Origin: Nemertoderma westbladi
Taxonomy: Eukaryota; Xenacoelomorpha; Nemertodermatida; Nemertodermatidae
Assembly (NCBI GenBank): GCA_032718475.1
Contig: JAUCBJ010000841.1
Span: 1-55,981, forward strand
Direction: 5' to 3'
DNA length: 55,981 bases
The position numbers and the translations under genes were made by a program. Each line of letters opens with the position of its first letter. Position 1 is the stretch's first letter. Positions 31,055-42,396 of this stretch are shown piece after piece. Under the pieces are notes generated by a model. The model was given only the letters and a program-made list of their open reading frames with translations, was not told the origin of the DNA and did no database searches.

Positions 31055-32780
31055 GAAACAATAATTATTTATTACATGGGAAAAAAGTAGAACTTTTTTT
31101 CATTATTCTCGAGGCATTTTATTTACCGAGCGTCAGCGAGGTTAATAAAGGGTCGAGAGAATATTGAAAAAAAATGTTCTACGTTTTTCATCCCATGTAA
31201 TACGTAATTTTATTCTTAAATAGGTACTTTTTTGTTGCTAAATTATCTAATTATGTAATAAAACATAGCGATATACTACAGTACAGTTGTGTTACAAAAT
31301 AAATTATTAAGCAGTATTTTACTATATTGCTTCCATAGTTACTGTAATTCAAATTACTGTACTCTTCAACTCCTGATTCTGCCTTACTCAATGTTACAAT
31401 AATTTAGTGTTCTCGAATATTTATTACGTAACTAGAGAGCCGCTTAACAACATAAACCAATATTGGATATTGAGTTTCGTTTTGGAGTTCGCCTTGCAGA
31501 CACTAAAGTTGCAATAACTTGAATTTTGCTCAATTTACTTTAAAACCTTTTCTACGTCGATGTTCTTTCACCACATGTAATAAAATTTAAAAAATTCCAC
31601 CGAAAATATTTTACTTTACTTTTTTCGCCGGGAAAAAAGTAAAATCAATGCATTCATTCCTATTGATTACTTTTTTCCCTAGGGAAAAAAGTGAAACTTT
31701 TTCTCCCGATTTTGGAGTATATTCGAACGAAAAATTAACAATTTAAGAATAAAAATATTAATATTACAACAAGTACTTGTTCTAGAACATCAATTCATTT
31801 ACAACTGAGCTACCAGGATGGATGAAGAATTTTTCGCTATCATAATTATTTTGGCTAGGGCCTAGATTATAAAATATTAACTATTTATTATATTATGTAT
31901 AATGTACGACTTTATCTCACGCCGGAAGCACCGAAGTGAGATAAAGGTACATTAATACACAATATAATATGTTGTTTTATTGTAAAATTTCTGGATTACT
32001 AATCAAGAGATGTATAACATTAGAGATGTACAAAAGATGTATAATAGATAATATTGGCATTTCTTATATTTGTATGTTTTGTTCACAATTCACGAACATT
32101 TTCGCTATTATATACTAAATTTCTAGCACTATGTTCTACTGTAGACCTCTTAAAAAGGGTTCCAGAAAAAAATTCTGGAACATTTATATAAACCAGCAAA
32201 CATGTTCTAGAACAACAATTTCAAAATAACAAAAATTAGCTAGTAGGCCTATATTAATTTTGAACTATTTAAAAAAAATGTAATATAATTATAAAAATAA
32301 TAGCTAACATGTTGACGAACATACTAGCTAGTATTATGGTAATTTATTATTAGTAATTATTAGGTAATTTCCTATATTAGGTAACTGTAACAAGAAATAG
32401 TTAATAATGCACTCTATTATTAATTGTAACCAAGACAGTACGAGTGAGAAATAAATAGGTGGATTATTTACTACTCGTTAGACGAGCGTTAAGTATTTCA
32501 GAAAATGAACAATATAAACTATTATAAATTATTATAAAATATTTGAAGACCCTCCGAAAACATATATTTAAAAAATGAGAATAAAAGGCATTATAAAAGA
32601 GAAAAACCATGCGTTATTATATTATTCAGTTTAAATAAATGTTGCTGGTTTTATTGATTATTTCAATTACTCTAGCTACTATAACAAACATCAGGTAGTA
32701 TTAGATAACGCGAGATTTAAACGTTTTGAGTAAGCATTTTGTTCTAGAATGTTCTTTTGTAACAAGAAAGGTGACTTGGA
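31055..32780. other. AT-rich region with several hairpin repeats, no gene seen
   Basis: Imperfect palindromes: 31065-31205 (TTACATGGGAAAAAAGTAGA with its complement 80 bp later), 31600-31705 (ACTTTTTTCGCCGGGAAAAA, related to 3270-3340), and 31890-31975 (TGTACGACTTTATCTCAC, a short loop, GTGAGATAAAGGTACA). These are probably MITE remnants. Otherwise AT-rich and unrecognised. Confidence 0.55.
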
Positions 32781-33334
32781 GTACACCATGTCCTGGAATA
32801 TAGTGTCGTTATTCTGGTACATGCCGCCCCCCCCCCCCCCCCCCCTAAATTTTTCTACAAATCTTAATGAGATTGCATGAAATTTGAAACAGAGATAGTT
32901 TCACCTCCCGACCACTGACTGGGTGAGCCAGAATTTTTATTTTCGCTTTCATTCTTTAGCTACAAGCTTTTGAAAATAGTGTCTCCGGCGAAATTGCACC
33001 AGTCACACCGCAGTTATTCTTCAACCTTATTATGATTTGTTAGTACTAATTTAAAGCTAGTCGTGCAAGGATTCCAAAAATGTAAAAACATTTGAATTTG
33101 GTAGAGAAATAGCCGAGATATGGGCATGGAGACACCTTTTTCAAACGCTTGTTGCTAAAGATTGAAAGCAAAAATAAAAATTCTGGCTCACCCAGTAAGG
33201 AGGAGGGAGGTGAAACTATCTCTGTTTCAAATTTCATGCAATCTCATTAAGATTTGTAGAAAATTTGGGGGGGGGGGGGGGGGCGGGGGGGCATGTACCT
33301 GAATAACGACACTATATTCCAAGACATGGTGTAC
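32781..33334. mobile_element. 554-bp palindromic element with C-run and G-run in its arms
   Basis: Begins GTACACCATGTCCTGGAATA and ends with the near-perfect reverse complement TATTCCAAGACATGGTGTAC. Arms of roughly 200 bp continue through a C-run (32827-32845) matched by a G-run (33267-33291), ATCTTAATGAGATTGCATGA and GGGTGAGCCAGAATTTTTAT. A related half-copy lies at about 38475-38705. No coding capacity: a foldback or MITE-type DNA element of unknown family. Confidence 0.85.
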
Positions 33335-34534
33335 ATTAGTAGTTTTGGTTTTGTACACCCAGGAATGTACTACAGTAGGCCTACATGTATGCACTCTAGA
33401 CCTATTTATATTCAGTAAATAGTAGTCTAGCTACTGTTGTAGAGACTTTATATAATAATAAGTTGTTGAGAATTATTGCTTTAGTAACGCTTAATTATAG
33501 TCTACCTGCCAACTCCCGAAAATGAAGTTAAAGATGGCATTTTTTGTTAATGGTTGGCATCCACCTGATTTTTGTACTTCAAGAAATGGCGAATCTAGCT
33601 AGGCCGGATGCCACCTCTGCATTTTTGATTTAATGCCTTTTTTGGGGCTTCAAAGTTTTTTTGCTCAAAAATGGGTTTTTTCGATTTTAGGATACATGTT
33701 CATGGTGAATGTTAGTGAATATCGTCTCTTAACCAGTATTTATATTGAAAGTTAATCAAAATGCATCAATGTTGTCCTGAAACTGTTATAAACATTTTGG
33801 TAAAGATAATTTCTGAAATTATCTTCCAGTCCGCCAACCCGGCCCTAGTAACCGCCTTAGCAACAGATTTATGAAATTTAAATTAATAATTGTTTGTCTC
33901 ACCTTTCCTTTTCCTGAGAAAATCAACAAACAGTTTTAAAAATTAAGAAACCCATCACACAACTTAAATAACATCTTGGGAACATATCACGGGCAATATA
34001 AAATCAAATAGAGTCTAATGTCGCAGACACAGGCCCATTATTTGGACCAGAGTAGTTTACACAAGTATCAAAATATTAAGTTTAAGTGGAGAATTCGTGT
34101 ACCTTTACTCAACTATTTGCTCCCATATTTGTAATTATTTAAAAAGTATCACTTCAGCTGAGTAGCATTGTGATACTTCCCGTCATTCGTGTGACATTTA
34201 CAGTCCACGTTACTATAGCAACAGACCAAATAAGACAATTTAACAAATATAAGGGAATTTAATTTACAGAGTAACTATAAAGCAGTTTTCCCTAGGTCTA
34301 CTTTACCAGAGTTTTGAGAGATTAAATGTGACACACGTCGCATAGCGATAACCTTCGACTATTAGTCAACATCCTATCGTGGCTTAGGGAATATTGTTTA
34401 ATACAAATATGAATTTTAAAGTATCTCGGGCGTTTATCGAGACATGCAGTTAATAGTTAACGTAAAACTTTAATAAGTACCTTACTTAAGCAGTTAATAG
34501 TTAACGTAAAACTTTAATAATAACCTAACTTTAA
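33335..34534. other. unannotated region with a 46-bp direct duplication
   Basis: GCAGTTAATAGTTAACGTAA plus the following AACTTTAATAA occurs at 34446 and again at 34491. No coding or RNA signal recognised. Confidence 0.5.
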
Positions 34535-34573
<39 letters not shown>

Positions 34574-34790
34574 ATTCCAATTTTGGCGAATTATTATTTT
34601 GTCTCAATGTTAAATTATTAATTTAGGGAAATGAGCAGGTTGCAGTGGCACGCTATTCTAACCAAAACAATAAACGAATCTCAATAGAACAAATTACAAT
34701 TTTATTTTAGAGAGTAATCAGCTGTTATTTGGGTCGATTTTCCCCTGGAGAGGGATCTATTTTAGACTGCGTCGATAGTCCCCCCCCCCA
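34535..34790. mobile_element. inverted copy of the homopolymer-bounded MITE
   Basis: A run of 35 G (34535-34569), the reverse complement of the interior of 4250-4493 (for example CAAAACAATAAAC and the G/C-rich CCCCTGGAGAGG), then a short C-run (34781-34789). Interior similarity to 4250-4493 is clear although the terminal AACTGGACGCAA is degraded. Confidence 0.7.
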
Positions 34791-34999
34791 TCTGGCACCA
34801 TATCATTTCGACCTACCTAACAGTACTGCTTCTTTCACTTTGAGAATGATTTTCACTATCACTTTCATCTGCCTATTATTTGCACTTGCCCCGAATGTGG
34901 TTTGTGAAGAGACATGCATGCATATTATGTGGAGCAAAGAAAAATGGGCCATTAAGAATGGCTTCAGTTGACGGAAAGTTAAAATAAAAGGTGTCAGCA
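34791..34999. other. short unannotated spacer
   Basis: A plus-strand frame here contains a hydrophobic stretch (FTITFICLLFALAPNVVC) resembling a signal peptide, but it begins in the MITE and ends within 25 codons; not called as a gene. Confidence 0.4.
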
Positions 35000-35685
35000 C
35001 TACTACTACTACTACTACAATCGGCATGCTGCATTGCAGCTGCATTATATATATATATATTACATATATATTAAGAATGCTGTGCCGGCTTGTCGACAAA
35101 ATTGCGCCGCCACAACTCCCTATCACCCATGACATTTGCTAGATCATCCGACATCTTCAAGGCCAGTGTCCTTTAAGATGCGTCTCAAGAAAGTCATGGG
35201 CTGTCCACCATGCTTATTCACTCCATGAGGCTGCCAAAATACAAGATTATGCACTGGCTGGTCCTCACGGCGAAAGCAATGTCCTGCAAAGCGGAGGCGA
35301 TTTTGTTCTAGTGTCAAGCTTGGGGGAACCAATGAGACACCTCCAATATTATATAGTGTCTGGTTGGAGATGTGTGCATTGTACTTGACACAATGAACAA
35401 TTTGGTGTCCTCAGCAGTTAAAGCCCGACATGGACTCCCATAGAGTAGTACTGGAACTACTGCTGCTCTAAATAATCGGACCTTTTAATCGGACCTAACC
35501 GTTTCCTATTAATTCTATGTAACTTAAATATCCTGGAAAGCCTATTCAAGGCTGCCCATGCCTTTCCATTGCGTATTCGAAGGTCCTCACCTGTTTTCCG
35601 GATCCATGATCCCCCCAGGTAACAGAAGTCGTCCACATGCTCAAGCATACCAACCTTTGAGCTTATACTCATTCCTATACCGCTT
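35000..35685 (-). mobile_element. RTE-like LINE family B, 5'-truncated copy 1
   Basis: On the minus strand: LEHVDDFCYLGGSWIRKT and GKAWAALNRLSRI (RT thumb), then LTLEQNRLRFAGHCFRRE and LVFWQPHGVNKHGGQP (C-terminal domain), then a 3' end with GCAGCTGCAATGCAGCATGC and a (TAG)n tail at 35000-35018. Interrupted by frameshifts. Homologous in layout to family A but distinct in sequence. Confidence 0.85.
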
Positions 35686-35689
35686 CCGG

Positions 35690-35925
35690 TCGGTATCCAA
35701 CAGCATAAGACCCATAAATTGATCGTTGCTGAATGGCTGGCTGTCAGGATGCCGCCCATACAATTGATCCGCAGCAAGCTGCACTGCCTCCCTCAGTGGG
35801 ACGTTAGTGAATAAACTCATGACTTCCAGGGAGTAGAGGCAATCCGTGGGATCTACCTCTAGTTGGCGAGACGATCAACAAACCCAGTGCTGTTTGTAGA
35901 TATCTTACCCTCGGGTAGCACATCC
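35690..35925 (-). mobile_element. Penelope-like element, middle part
   Basis: Minus-strand codons read LPEGKISTNSTGFVDRLA and, after a short degraded stretch, LEVMSLFTNVPLREAV, the SFDVxSLFTNVPxxxA block of Penelope-like reverse transcriptases. It continues the piece at 36957-37520 once the inserted LINE (35926-36946) and one target-site copy are removed. Confidence 0.8.
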
Positions 35926-36946
35926 TTTGCAGTAATCAGATCAGTATACGATGGTTCGACAGCATTTGTGTCTACTGTTGACGGTGACACAGAACCATTT
36001 GAGGTGTTATGGGCGTCCTCCAGGGAGACACACTTGCACCATTCTTGTTCATAATTGTTGTTGACTAAGTTCTACGCATGTCCTTAGATCATCATAATGA
36101 TGATGGGGTGATGATAACTCCACCTACTGGCTCCAGAAGTCGAGGAAATCCTGCCAAGTACCTAACTGATCTAGTCTTTGCTGATGGACTATCACAGGAG
36201 GGAGCCCAACGGCTCATGAGCTCATTAGAACAGGCTGCTTCTTGTGTTGATCTTTTTGTTAGGAAGACCTAAATTTTACGTCGGATCGTATGATCATAAG
36301 CTCTAAGGATGGTATGCTTGAGCATATGGATGACTTCTGTTACCTTGGATCATGGATCCGGAAGTCAGGTGAGGACCTTCGAATACGTAAGGAAAGGCAT
36401 TGGCAGCATTGAATGGGCTTTCCAGGATTTGGAAGTCACACAGAATATCATCGGAAAGTTAAGGTCCGATTATTTATACCAGCAGTCAGTTTAGTACCAG
36501 TACTCCTCTATGAGAGGCCGTGTTGGTCTCTAACTGCTGAGGACACCAAATATCTAGTTGGCAAATTCACAGTAATGCTATGCCGGATTAATTGTGTCAT
36601 AGTACAAGGGACACATCTCCAAACATACAATATGCAGCATTGTGGGTTTCTAATTGGTTCCCCATGCTTGACACTAGAACAAAATCGCCTCCGCTTTGCA
36701 GGACATTGCTTTCGCCGTGAGGACCAGCCAGTGCATAATCTTGTACTTTGGCAGCCTCATGGAGTGAATAAGCATGGTGGACAGCCCATGACTTTCTTGA
36801 GACGCATCTTAAAGGACACTGGCCTTGAAGATGCGGATGATCTAGCAAATGTCATGGGTGATAGGGAGTTGTGGCGGTGCAATTTTGTCGATAAGCCGGC
36901 ACAGCATTCTTAAAAATGCAGCTGCAATGCAGCATGCCGTAGTAGC
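35926..36946 (+). mobile_element. RTE-like LINE family B, copy 2, inserted in the Penelope-like element
   Basis: 1021-bp 5'-truncated copy. Reading with frame changes: AFVSTVDGDTEPFEV, GVLQGDTLAP, a mutated catalytic FADG, LEHMDDFCYLGSWIRKS, LTLEQNRLRFAGHCFRRE, MGDRELWRCNFVDKPAQ, then GCAGCTGCAATGCAGCATGC and a short TAG tail. It is flanked by the 10-bp direct repeat TAGCACATCC at 35916-35925 and 36947-36956. Inactive: FADG replaces FADD and the frame is broken. Confidence 0.9.
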
Positions 36947-36956
36947 TAGCACATCC

Positions 36957-37520
36957 AACATATCTCTGAGAAATCCAGCAATAGGATGGCATATGCTGCC
37001 AGGTATAGAGGTTATTGGACATAGCGGGAACCAGCCTTGTGGACTTTGGCGAGGCCATAAAGTCTAGGAGGAGTGGCATCCTTACGAGGTAGTAACCTCG
37101 CTAAGAGTTCCCCATTCTCCTTGCCCACAATGCTCCTGACCTCATCACGAATAACCTCCACCCTTCGTCGGCAAACATCTATCTTTATAGCACTGGGACG
37201 ACCGGGAGGGGGACCAAACTTAGTCGGGTCGGCGATGATCGAGGCTGCCTTGGTGAGGTACGACTCCTTCTTCATAATTCAGTACCCGTTCCTCTTGTCG
37301 AATGGCGCAATCAAACCCTGCTGCTTCGGTTGTAGCGACAGCATCAGACTGGCTCTGAAGACGCATTAACCGAGCGTAGATCTGAGCATGGTGGGACACA
37401 CTTAATTTGTCTGCCTCGGTGGTGTGGGTGAAGTAGTCCACATGATAGTAAAAGAGTATGGTGTCAAACTTGGTTTTGACTGGATTCTTGGCCCCAAGTC
37501 TGAGCACCGACTCAACAGTC
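36957..37520 (-). mobile_element. Penelope-like element, N-terminal part
   Basis: Minus-strand frames read KKESYLTKAASIIADPTKFG, then ATPPRLYGLAKVHKAGS, then (after a frameshift) PITSIPGSICHPIAGFLR and RDML. The PRLYGLxKxHKxG and RPIxSxPGS motifs identify a Penelope-like RT. Upstream LNYEEGV...RQEERV codons are in another frame. Broken copy. Confidence 0.85.
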
Positions 37521-37599
37521 TCAGGTAGGACTATTCCATCCTCACACCGAACTGTGCCACTAACGTTTACTAAGGGAGTCCCTTGGCTCCCAACCCACC

Positions 37600-38000
37600 A
37601 CCTAAACTTCTCATCCTAATCAGACCTCCGTCGCTCATCTGTCTACATCATCAATACATCAAACTACATCTGTCAGAAAGATGGTGTCACTATGGGGTCT
37701 CCACTGGGCCTCGTACTCGCCAACATCTTTCTGTCACAGTTCGACGGGAGGAATGCTGCGGGCACTAAGCTTAGTGATAGATATGTCAATGACGTATTTA
37801 GCGTTGGCAGCAACGACCCTACTGAGAAGCTGAGAGAGGTGAATGCCCTCCATCCTAATCGCAAGTGTACCCTTGTGATGGAGGTGGAGGGCCGCTTGTC
37901 CTTTCTTGATTTGGTTCTCACTCGGGTTGATTATGCTCTTTCAACGGCGTGGTATCGCAAGCCTACAGATACTGGGCTCGTTCTTTACTTAACGTACTTG
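37600..38000 (+). mobile_element. Penelope-like element, C-terminal RT part, inverted
   Basis: Plus-strand codons read QKDGVTMGSPLGLVLANIFL, then DRYVNDVFSV, then LSFLDLVLTRVDYALSTAWYR and KPTDTG. These are the MGSPLxPxLANIF, YVDD and FLDxxxxR/YRKPTxTG blocks. The catalytic YVDD reads YVND, so the copy is inactive. It is in the opposite orientation to the N-terminal parts next to it, so the locus is rearranged or two copies are present. Confidence 0.85.
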
Positions 38001-38470
38001 ATAAATAAATAAATTTAATTCGTAATTAAATAAATATTTAATTGTAAACTACCAAGGCAGGACATAGTATCTTACAGATGAACTGTTATCTGCATTTATC
38101 TCGATGAGAAGGGACCATGTTGCAGAATGCCTTGCTGAAGAAGCTCTGGCCTACCTTTCAATCTATGTTATGAAGGCACTTTATTCCTCCAATCCTCGGC
38201 GATAACATCGTACTATCAGCTGATGGCTTCAAGCAATGTGATCCTCTGGCCGTCTTGGAATTTTGTGAAGGTCTCCATCGAAAGCTAGCCATCTTCCAAA
38301 CTGAGTTGAAGGTGGATTATATACAGTGTAGATTATGTAAACTCTGATAGAAATTGGAAGATAGTCCTTTCCAGCTTTTCTAAGTTTCGTTAATCATGCG
38401 TTAATCATTGGACTGTATCTGAATGAGGAAAAGTGTGACCTATGTATTATACACTCAGATGGCTGTGATC
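38001..38470. other. unannotated spacer
   Basis: Some frames near 38150-38330 look codon-like (ILGDNIVLSADGFKQCDP), but no family is recognised and stops interrupt them. Could be another dead element. Confidence 0.35.
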
Positions 38471-38474
38471 AAAT

Positions 38475-38705
38475 ACATGAGGCTTTCAAAACTGACATTT
38501 TTGGAATCCTTGTACGGCTAACTTTATATTGGTACCAACTCAATATAAGGTTGAAGAATAACTGCAGAATAATTGGTGAAATTTCACCAAAGACATCTTT
38601 TTCAAAGGCTTCTAGCTAAAGATTGAAAGCAATAATATGAATTCTGGCTCACCCACGGAGGAGGAGGGATGTGAAACTTCCTTGTCTCAACTTTCATGCA
38701 ACCTC
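38475..38705. mobile_element. half-copy of the 554-bp palindromic element
   Basis: Matches 33030-33260: GGAATCCTTGTACGGCTAAC, CTAGCTAAAGATTGAAAGCA, ATTCTGGCTCACCCA and ATGCAACCTCATTAAGAT. No G-run in this copy. Confidence 0.75.
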
Positions 38706-39084
38706 ATTAAGATGCAACTGTTTGCAACTGTTTGTGCAGCAATCAGCAAAGAGAGTATATTATTAGTTTAATAGTAGTTTATTAGGGACAATGGAGGCAG
38801 ATGGACAATTTTGACAAGGGACATTGTTGCTCTTTATACTGGCTAAACCTTCCCCAAACATGGTGATGTATGTATTTTGGTATTGTAGTATTGCCCAAGT
38901 CAATTTCAATTTTAGATCCATGTCAGGGGATCTAGGTGTATGACGTGTTGGGACCTAGAAACCAAGCTAAGGTTTGTTGTTGGACCCAAACTTAGTACAG
39001 GGCTAATGGTTCTAATAGTTTCTGGATCTTCGGGAAAACTCAGCTAGTTGGTTCTTTAACTTCCACATATATTGTCAATTAACT
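38706..39084. other. spacer, no gene seen
   Basis: Nothing recognisable. Confidence 0.4.
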
Positions 39085-39845
39085 GTCAACAAAGTTGCAC
39101 CGCCACAACTCCCTATCCCCCATGACTTTCGCGAGACTATCCGCATCTCGCAAGGCCAATGTTCTTTAAGAGGCGTCTCACAAAAATCGTGGGCTGTCCA
39201 CTATGCTTATATTCTCCATGTGGCTGCCAAAGCACGACGATTGTACACAGGCTGGTCCTCACGGCGAAAGCAATGTCCTCAAAGCGGAGGCGATTTTGTT
39301 CTAGTGTCAAGCTTGGGGGAACCAATGAGACACCTCCAATGTTATATAGTGTCTGGTTGGAGATGTGTGCATTGTACTTGACACAATGAACCCGGCGTAG
39401 CATTCTTGTGAATGTGCCATCCAGAGATTTGGTGTCCTCAGCAGTTAGAGCCCAGCATGGACTCCCATAGAGGAGTCCTGGAACTACTCAATCTGGTACT
39501 AAATAATCTGACTTTAAATTACCGATGAATTCTGTGTGACTTCCAATTCCTGGAGAGCCCATTTAATGCTGCCCATGCCTTTCCCTTACGTATTCGAAGG
39601 TCCCTGACTTCCGGATCCATAACAGAAGTCGTCCACATGCTCATCAAGCATACCATCCTTTGAGCTTATGCTCATCCGATCAGAGACTTGCTGAGGACTT
39701 TCAAAGTTAACTGTCAATATTTTGGTCTTTTGGGAGTTAACAAAAAGACCAAAACTAGAAGCAGCCCGTTCTAAGCCGTTGGGCTCCCTCCTGTGATAGT
39801 CATCAGCAAAGTCTAGATCAGTTAGGTACTTGGCAGGATTTCCTC
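39085..39845 (-). mobile_element. RTE-like LINE family B, copy 3
   Basis: Minus strand, 5' to 3': LDFADDYHRREPNGLERAAS around 39800 (FADD kept), SISSKDGML and VDDFCY, then VPPSLTLEQNRLRF and the 3' coding end near 39085. Several deletions and frameshifts relative to copies 1 and 2. The 3' tail is absent or diverged. Confidence 0.82.
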
Positions 39846-40121
39846 ATTACATTATTATTGTGTAGCATTATTATTATTATTATTATTATTATATTTACAA
39901 TGTACGTAAAAATATATTCCTATTTGAATACCATCAAATGTACGTAATAACAAAGAATCGCAGTACATCTGCACTAGAAATGTACAGTTAAGTCGAATTC
40001 ACATTGAATTTACTTGCGGTGTATCAATTTTCAGATTATGTAATCTCCAGGCGAGTCGTGCTACGAGCTGTAATGTCTCCATAATCGAGGCCGGTTACTG
40101 GTCTGGTAAGGCTTCCGGTGG
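39846..40121. other. spacer with (ATT)n microsatellite
   Basis: TTATTATTATTATTATTATT at about 39869-39892; nothing else recognised. Confidence 0.5.
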
Positions 40122-40448
40122 GCACTATGGATCCGCACTATGGATCCGCACTATGTATCCGCACTATGGATCCGCACTATGGATCCGCACTATGGATCCG
40201 CACTATGCATCCGCACTATGGATCCGCACTATGGATCCGCACTATGGATCCGCACTATGGATCCGCACTATGGATCCGCACTATGGATCCGCACCATGGA
40301 TCCGCACTATGGATCCGCACTATTGATCCGCACTATGGATCCGCACTATGGATCCGCACTATGGATCCGCACTATGGATCCGCACTATGGATCCGCACTA
40401 TGGATCCGCACTATGGATCCGCACTATGGATTCGCACAATGGATCCTC
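40122..40448. repeat. 13-bp minisatellite (GGATCCGCACTAT)
   Basis: About 25 nearly identical copies of GGATCCGCACTAT. Thirteen bases per unit keep every frame open across 13-codon cycles, giving spurious frames. Each copy has a BamHI-type GGATCC. The few variants (TGTATCC, TGCATCC, TTGATCC, ACCATGG) suggest recent expansion. Confidence 0.95.
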
Positions 40449-41182
40449 ACATAACGTGTTGTTATCCCGGCCACGTATTGGATACACTGTCTGAAATGTT
40501 AGATTTTGGGACACGTGATGGTTTTCCTATCCTAACAATTAGATCGGATACACCGCAGTCTCTTAATGCTTTCTTTTAACATATCAAAGATATGATAAAG
40601 AATTCATCATGCAGCCTCTCTTTGCACCATAACTGGGAAAGGGAGAGCTACTGGCTATTGGAGAAGTGTTTGAAAAGGGGTTTCAAAAGTTCATATATTC
40701 TCAAATTGTTGAGGTTTGGGTTTCCAGAGTTCCTATCTACTTATACAAATTGATCACGGTTAGTTCATTCAAACATAACAAGCGTGTTTTTAGCTAACTC
40801 TAGCATGCTGTTATTATTTACAGCAACAGTTCAATAAGATTTGTTACAACTGATTAATTTAACTCAAGGTACCGACTGAATAATTTAATTTAAGGACTTT
40901 TCTGTGAACGAATAGAGAAGGGTAGAGAAAATCGGTCCAGCACAGGAAATTACAAAGAAAAGGTTAATCATTACTGGTTCAAATTAACTTTAATAAAAGT
41001 TAAATAATGGCCTCCCAGCTCCCTCCCTGTAAATTTACACTATAAAACATGAAACAATTAAGTCTAAATGGATAATCATAATTAATTCGTTAATACGTTT
41101 GTACTGGTTTCAAAGATGTTACCAGTTTCTAACCTTAAACTTTTTGGAATTTGTGATAAGGTGCAGTAGATCTTTCATTCAG
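40449..41182. other. spacer left of the LTR element
   Basis: No gene or repeat recognised. Confidence 0.4.
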
Positions 41183-41187
41183 CCTGC
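41183..41187. repeat. target-site duplication, left copy (CCTGC)
   Basis: CCTGC directly precedes the LTR terminus TGTTCGCG; the same five bases follow the other LTR at 55349-55353. A 5-bp duplication fits BEL/Pao integration. Confidence 0.9.
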
Positions 41188-42396
41188 TGTTCGCGCTTTC
41201 AGACCTTTGGCAGTTTAACCCGCCAAATTAGGATGTCTTCTAGATAATAAATCGCTTTAGCCTCTGACAAGTATTTGATTCACTACACTAGTTGAAACCA
41301 ATCTGTGCGCGATCATTCACCCGTTGGATATACCCGGGAGATTGACTTCGACGGCTTAATCGTATTGCTATGTAAGCCTAATGTATTATTCGACTGACAG
41401 TATTATATAATCTCTGACAATATTATTCACCTTCGGGAATATTAACAGTTCCTTTAGGACGTGGCGCTCTATCTATATAAACAGAGTTATGACTTAAACT
41501 ACTCACAACGATATGGCTTAGTTACAATTCACATATATGGCGCATTCTTTAGGAAATGCTTCGTTATCAGTCTCACTCATACACAATGCTGCACAATACT
41601 GCACACTAATCTGCCGATCTTCACTGATTTTAGTCACATATAAAAGGAACACGGACCGAATCATGTAGGGTCTATCAAATAACATTAGATTCACTTCAAA
41701 CCACTTTAACATAAGTCACAATCGTTATATGTAACCTTTCTCTCTTACCTTCGGTATATCAAGAATATTGGGTTTCGGGGTTATTTCTCGTTATTCCAAA
41801 TATAATAATTCATCAACAAATATAATGAATAACCGACAGCAAAGCAGTAATGTTAAGTTAAGTTGCACAGTATGGGACAGTTAACCAGTGTTAACCAGTG
41901 CAGATAACATTGAGTTACCCAGATAACGGATATATGTCCTTATAATTAAGCCTACTAGTGTTAGGCTAAAGCAGAAAAGCACAAAATACTCCAAAGCCGT
42001 TCTTCCTTGGCTCAGGACTGAATGATAACACTGCCCATAAAGCATTGCGTGATTTCTAGGAAATTTCTGTACAAGAGCAGTAAAAACGCTCTGATTGGTT
42101 GACTGAACTGAGAGACGCCGTAGAACAAAGAAAATCGACACGTATGAATATCAGCTGTTAACCGTCGTCATAGTAACTACTGTTCAAGAGTATCTCGCCC
42201 CTTTTGTGTCACGGAATTGCCATAGAATCATCAACTATGCCTTCCACAGTACACATACGGAAGAAATAGCTCTTAGATCCTCTAAAAACACCGATACAGC
42301 AATAATACGGCCTCTTACGCCTATTAAACCAACTACAGAGTATTTTACGGGAAAAATAAGGAAAAATAACCGGGCAATTCAGCAAAAGCTTTTACA
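41188..42396 (-). mobile_element. 3' LTR of the BEL/Pao-type element
   Basis: 1209 bp, TG...CA termini (TGTTCGCG to TTTTACA on the plus strand), over 98% similar by eye to 54148-55348: about eight substitutions and four small indels. On the element strand it carries a CCAATCAGAGCG box (around 42080). The short frames inside it are not genes. A purine-rich GGGAGCGG just inside the LTR (minus strand) may be the polypurine tract. Confidence 0.95.

Noticed and set aside
34729-34971. Small secreted-protein-like frame
   Set aside because: Begins in a MITE copy and has only a chance hydrophobic stretch.
41461-42141. Small frames repeated at 41.5-42.1 kb and 54.4-55.1 kb
   Set aside because: They occur in both LTRs and have no coding features; the duplication is explained by the LTR pair.
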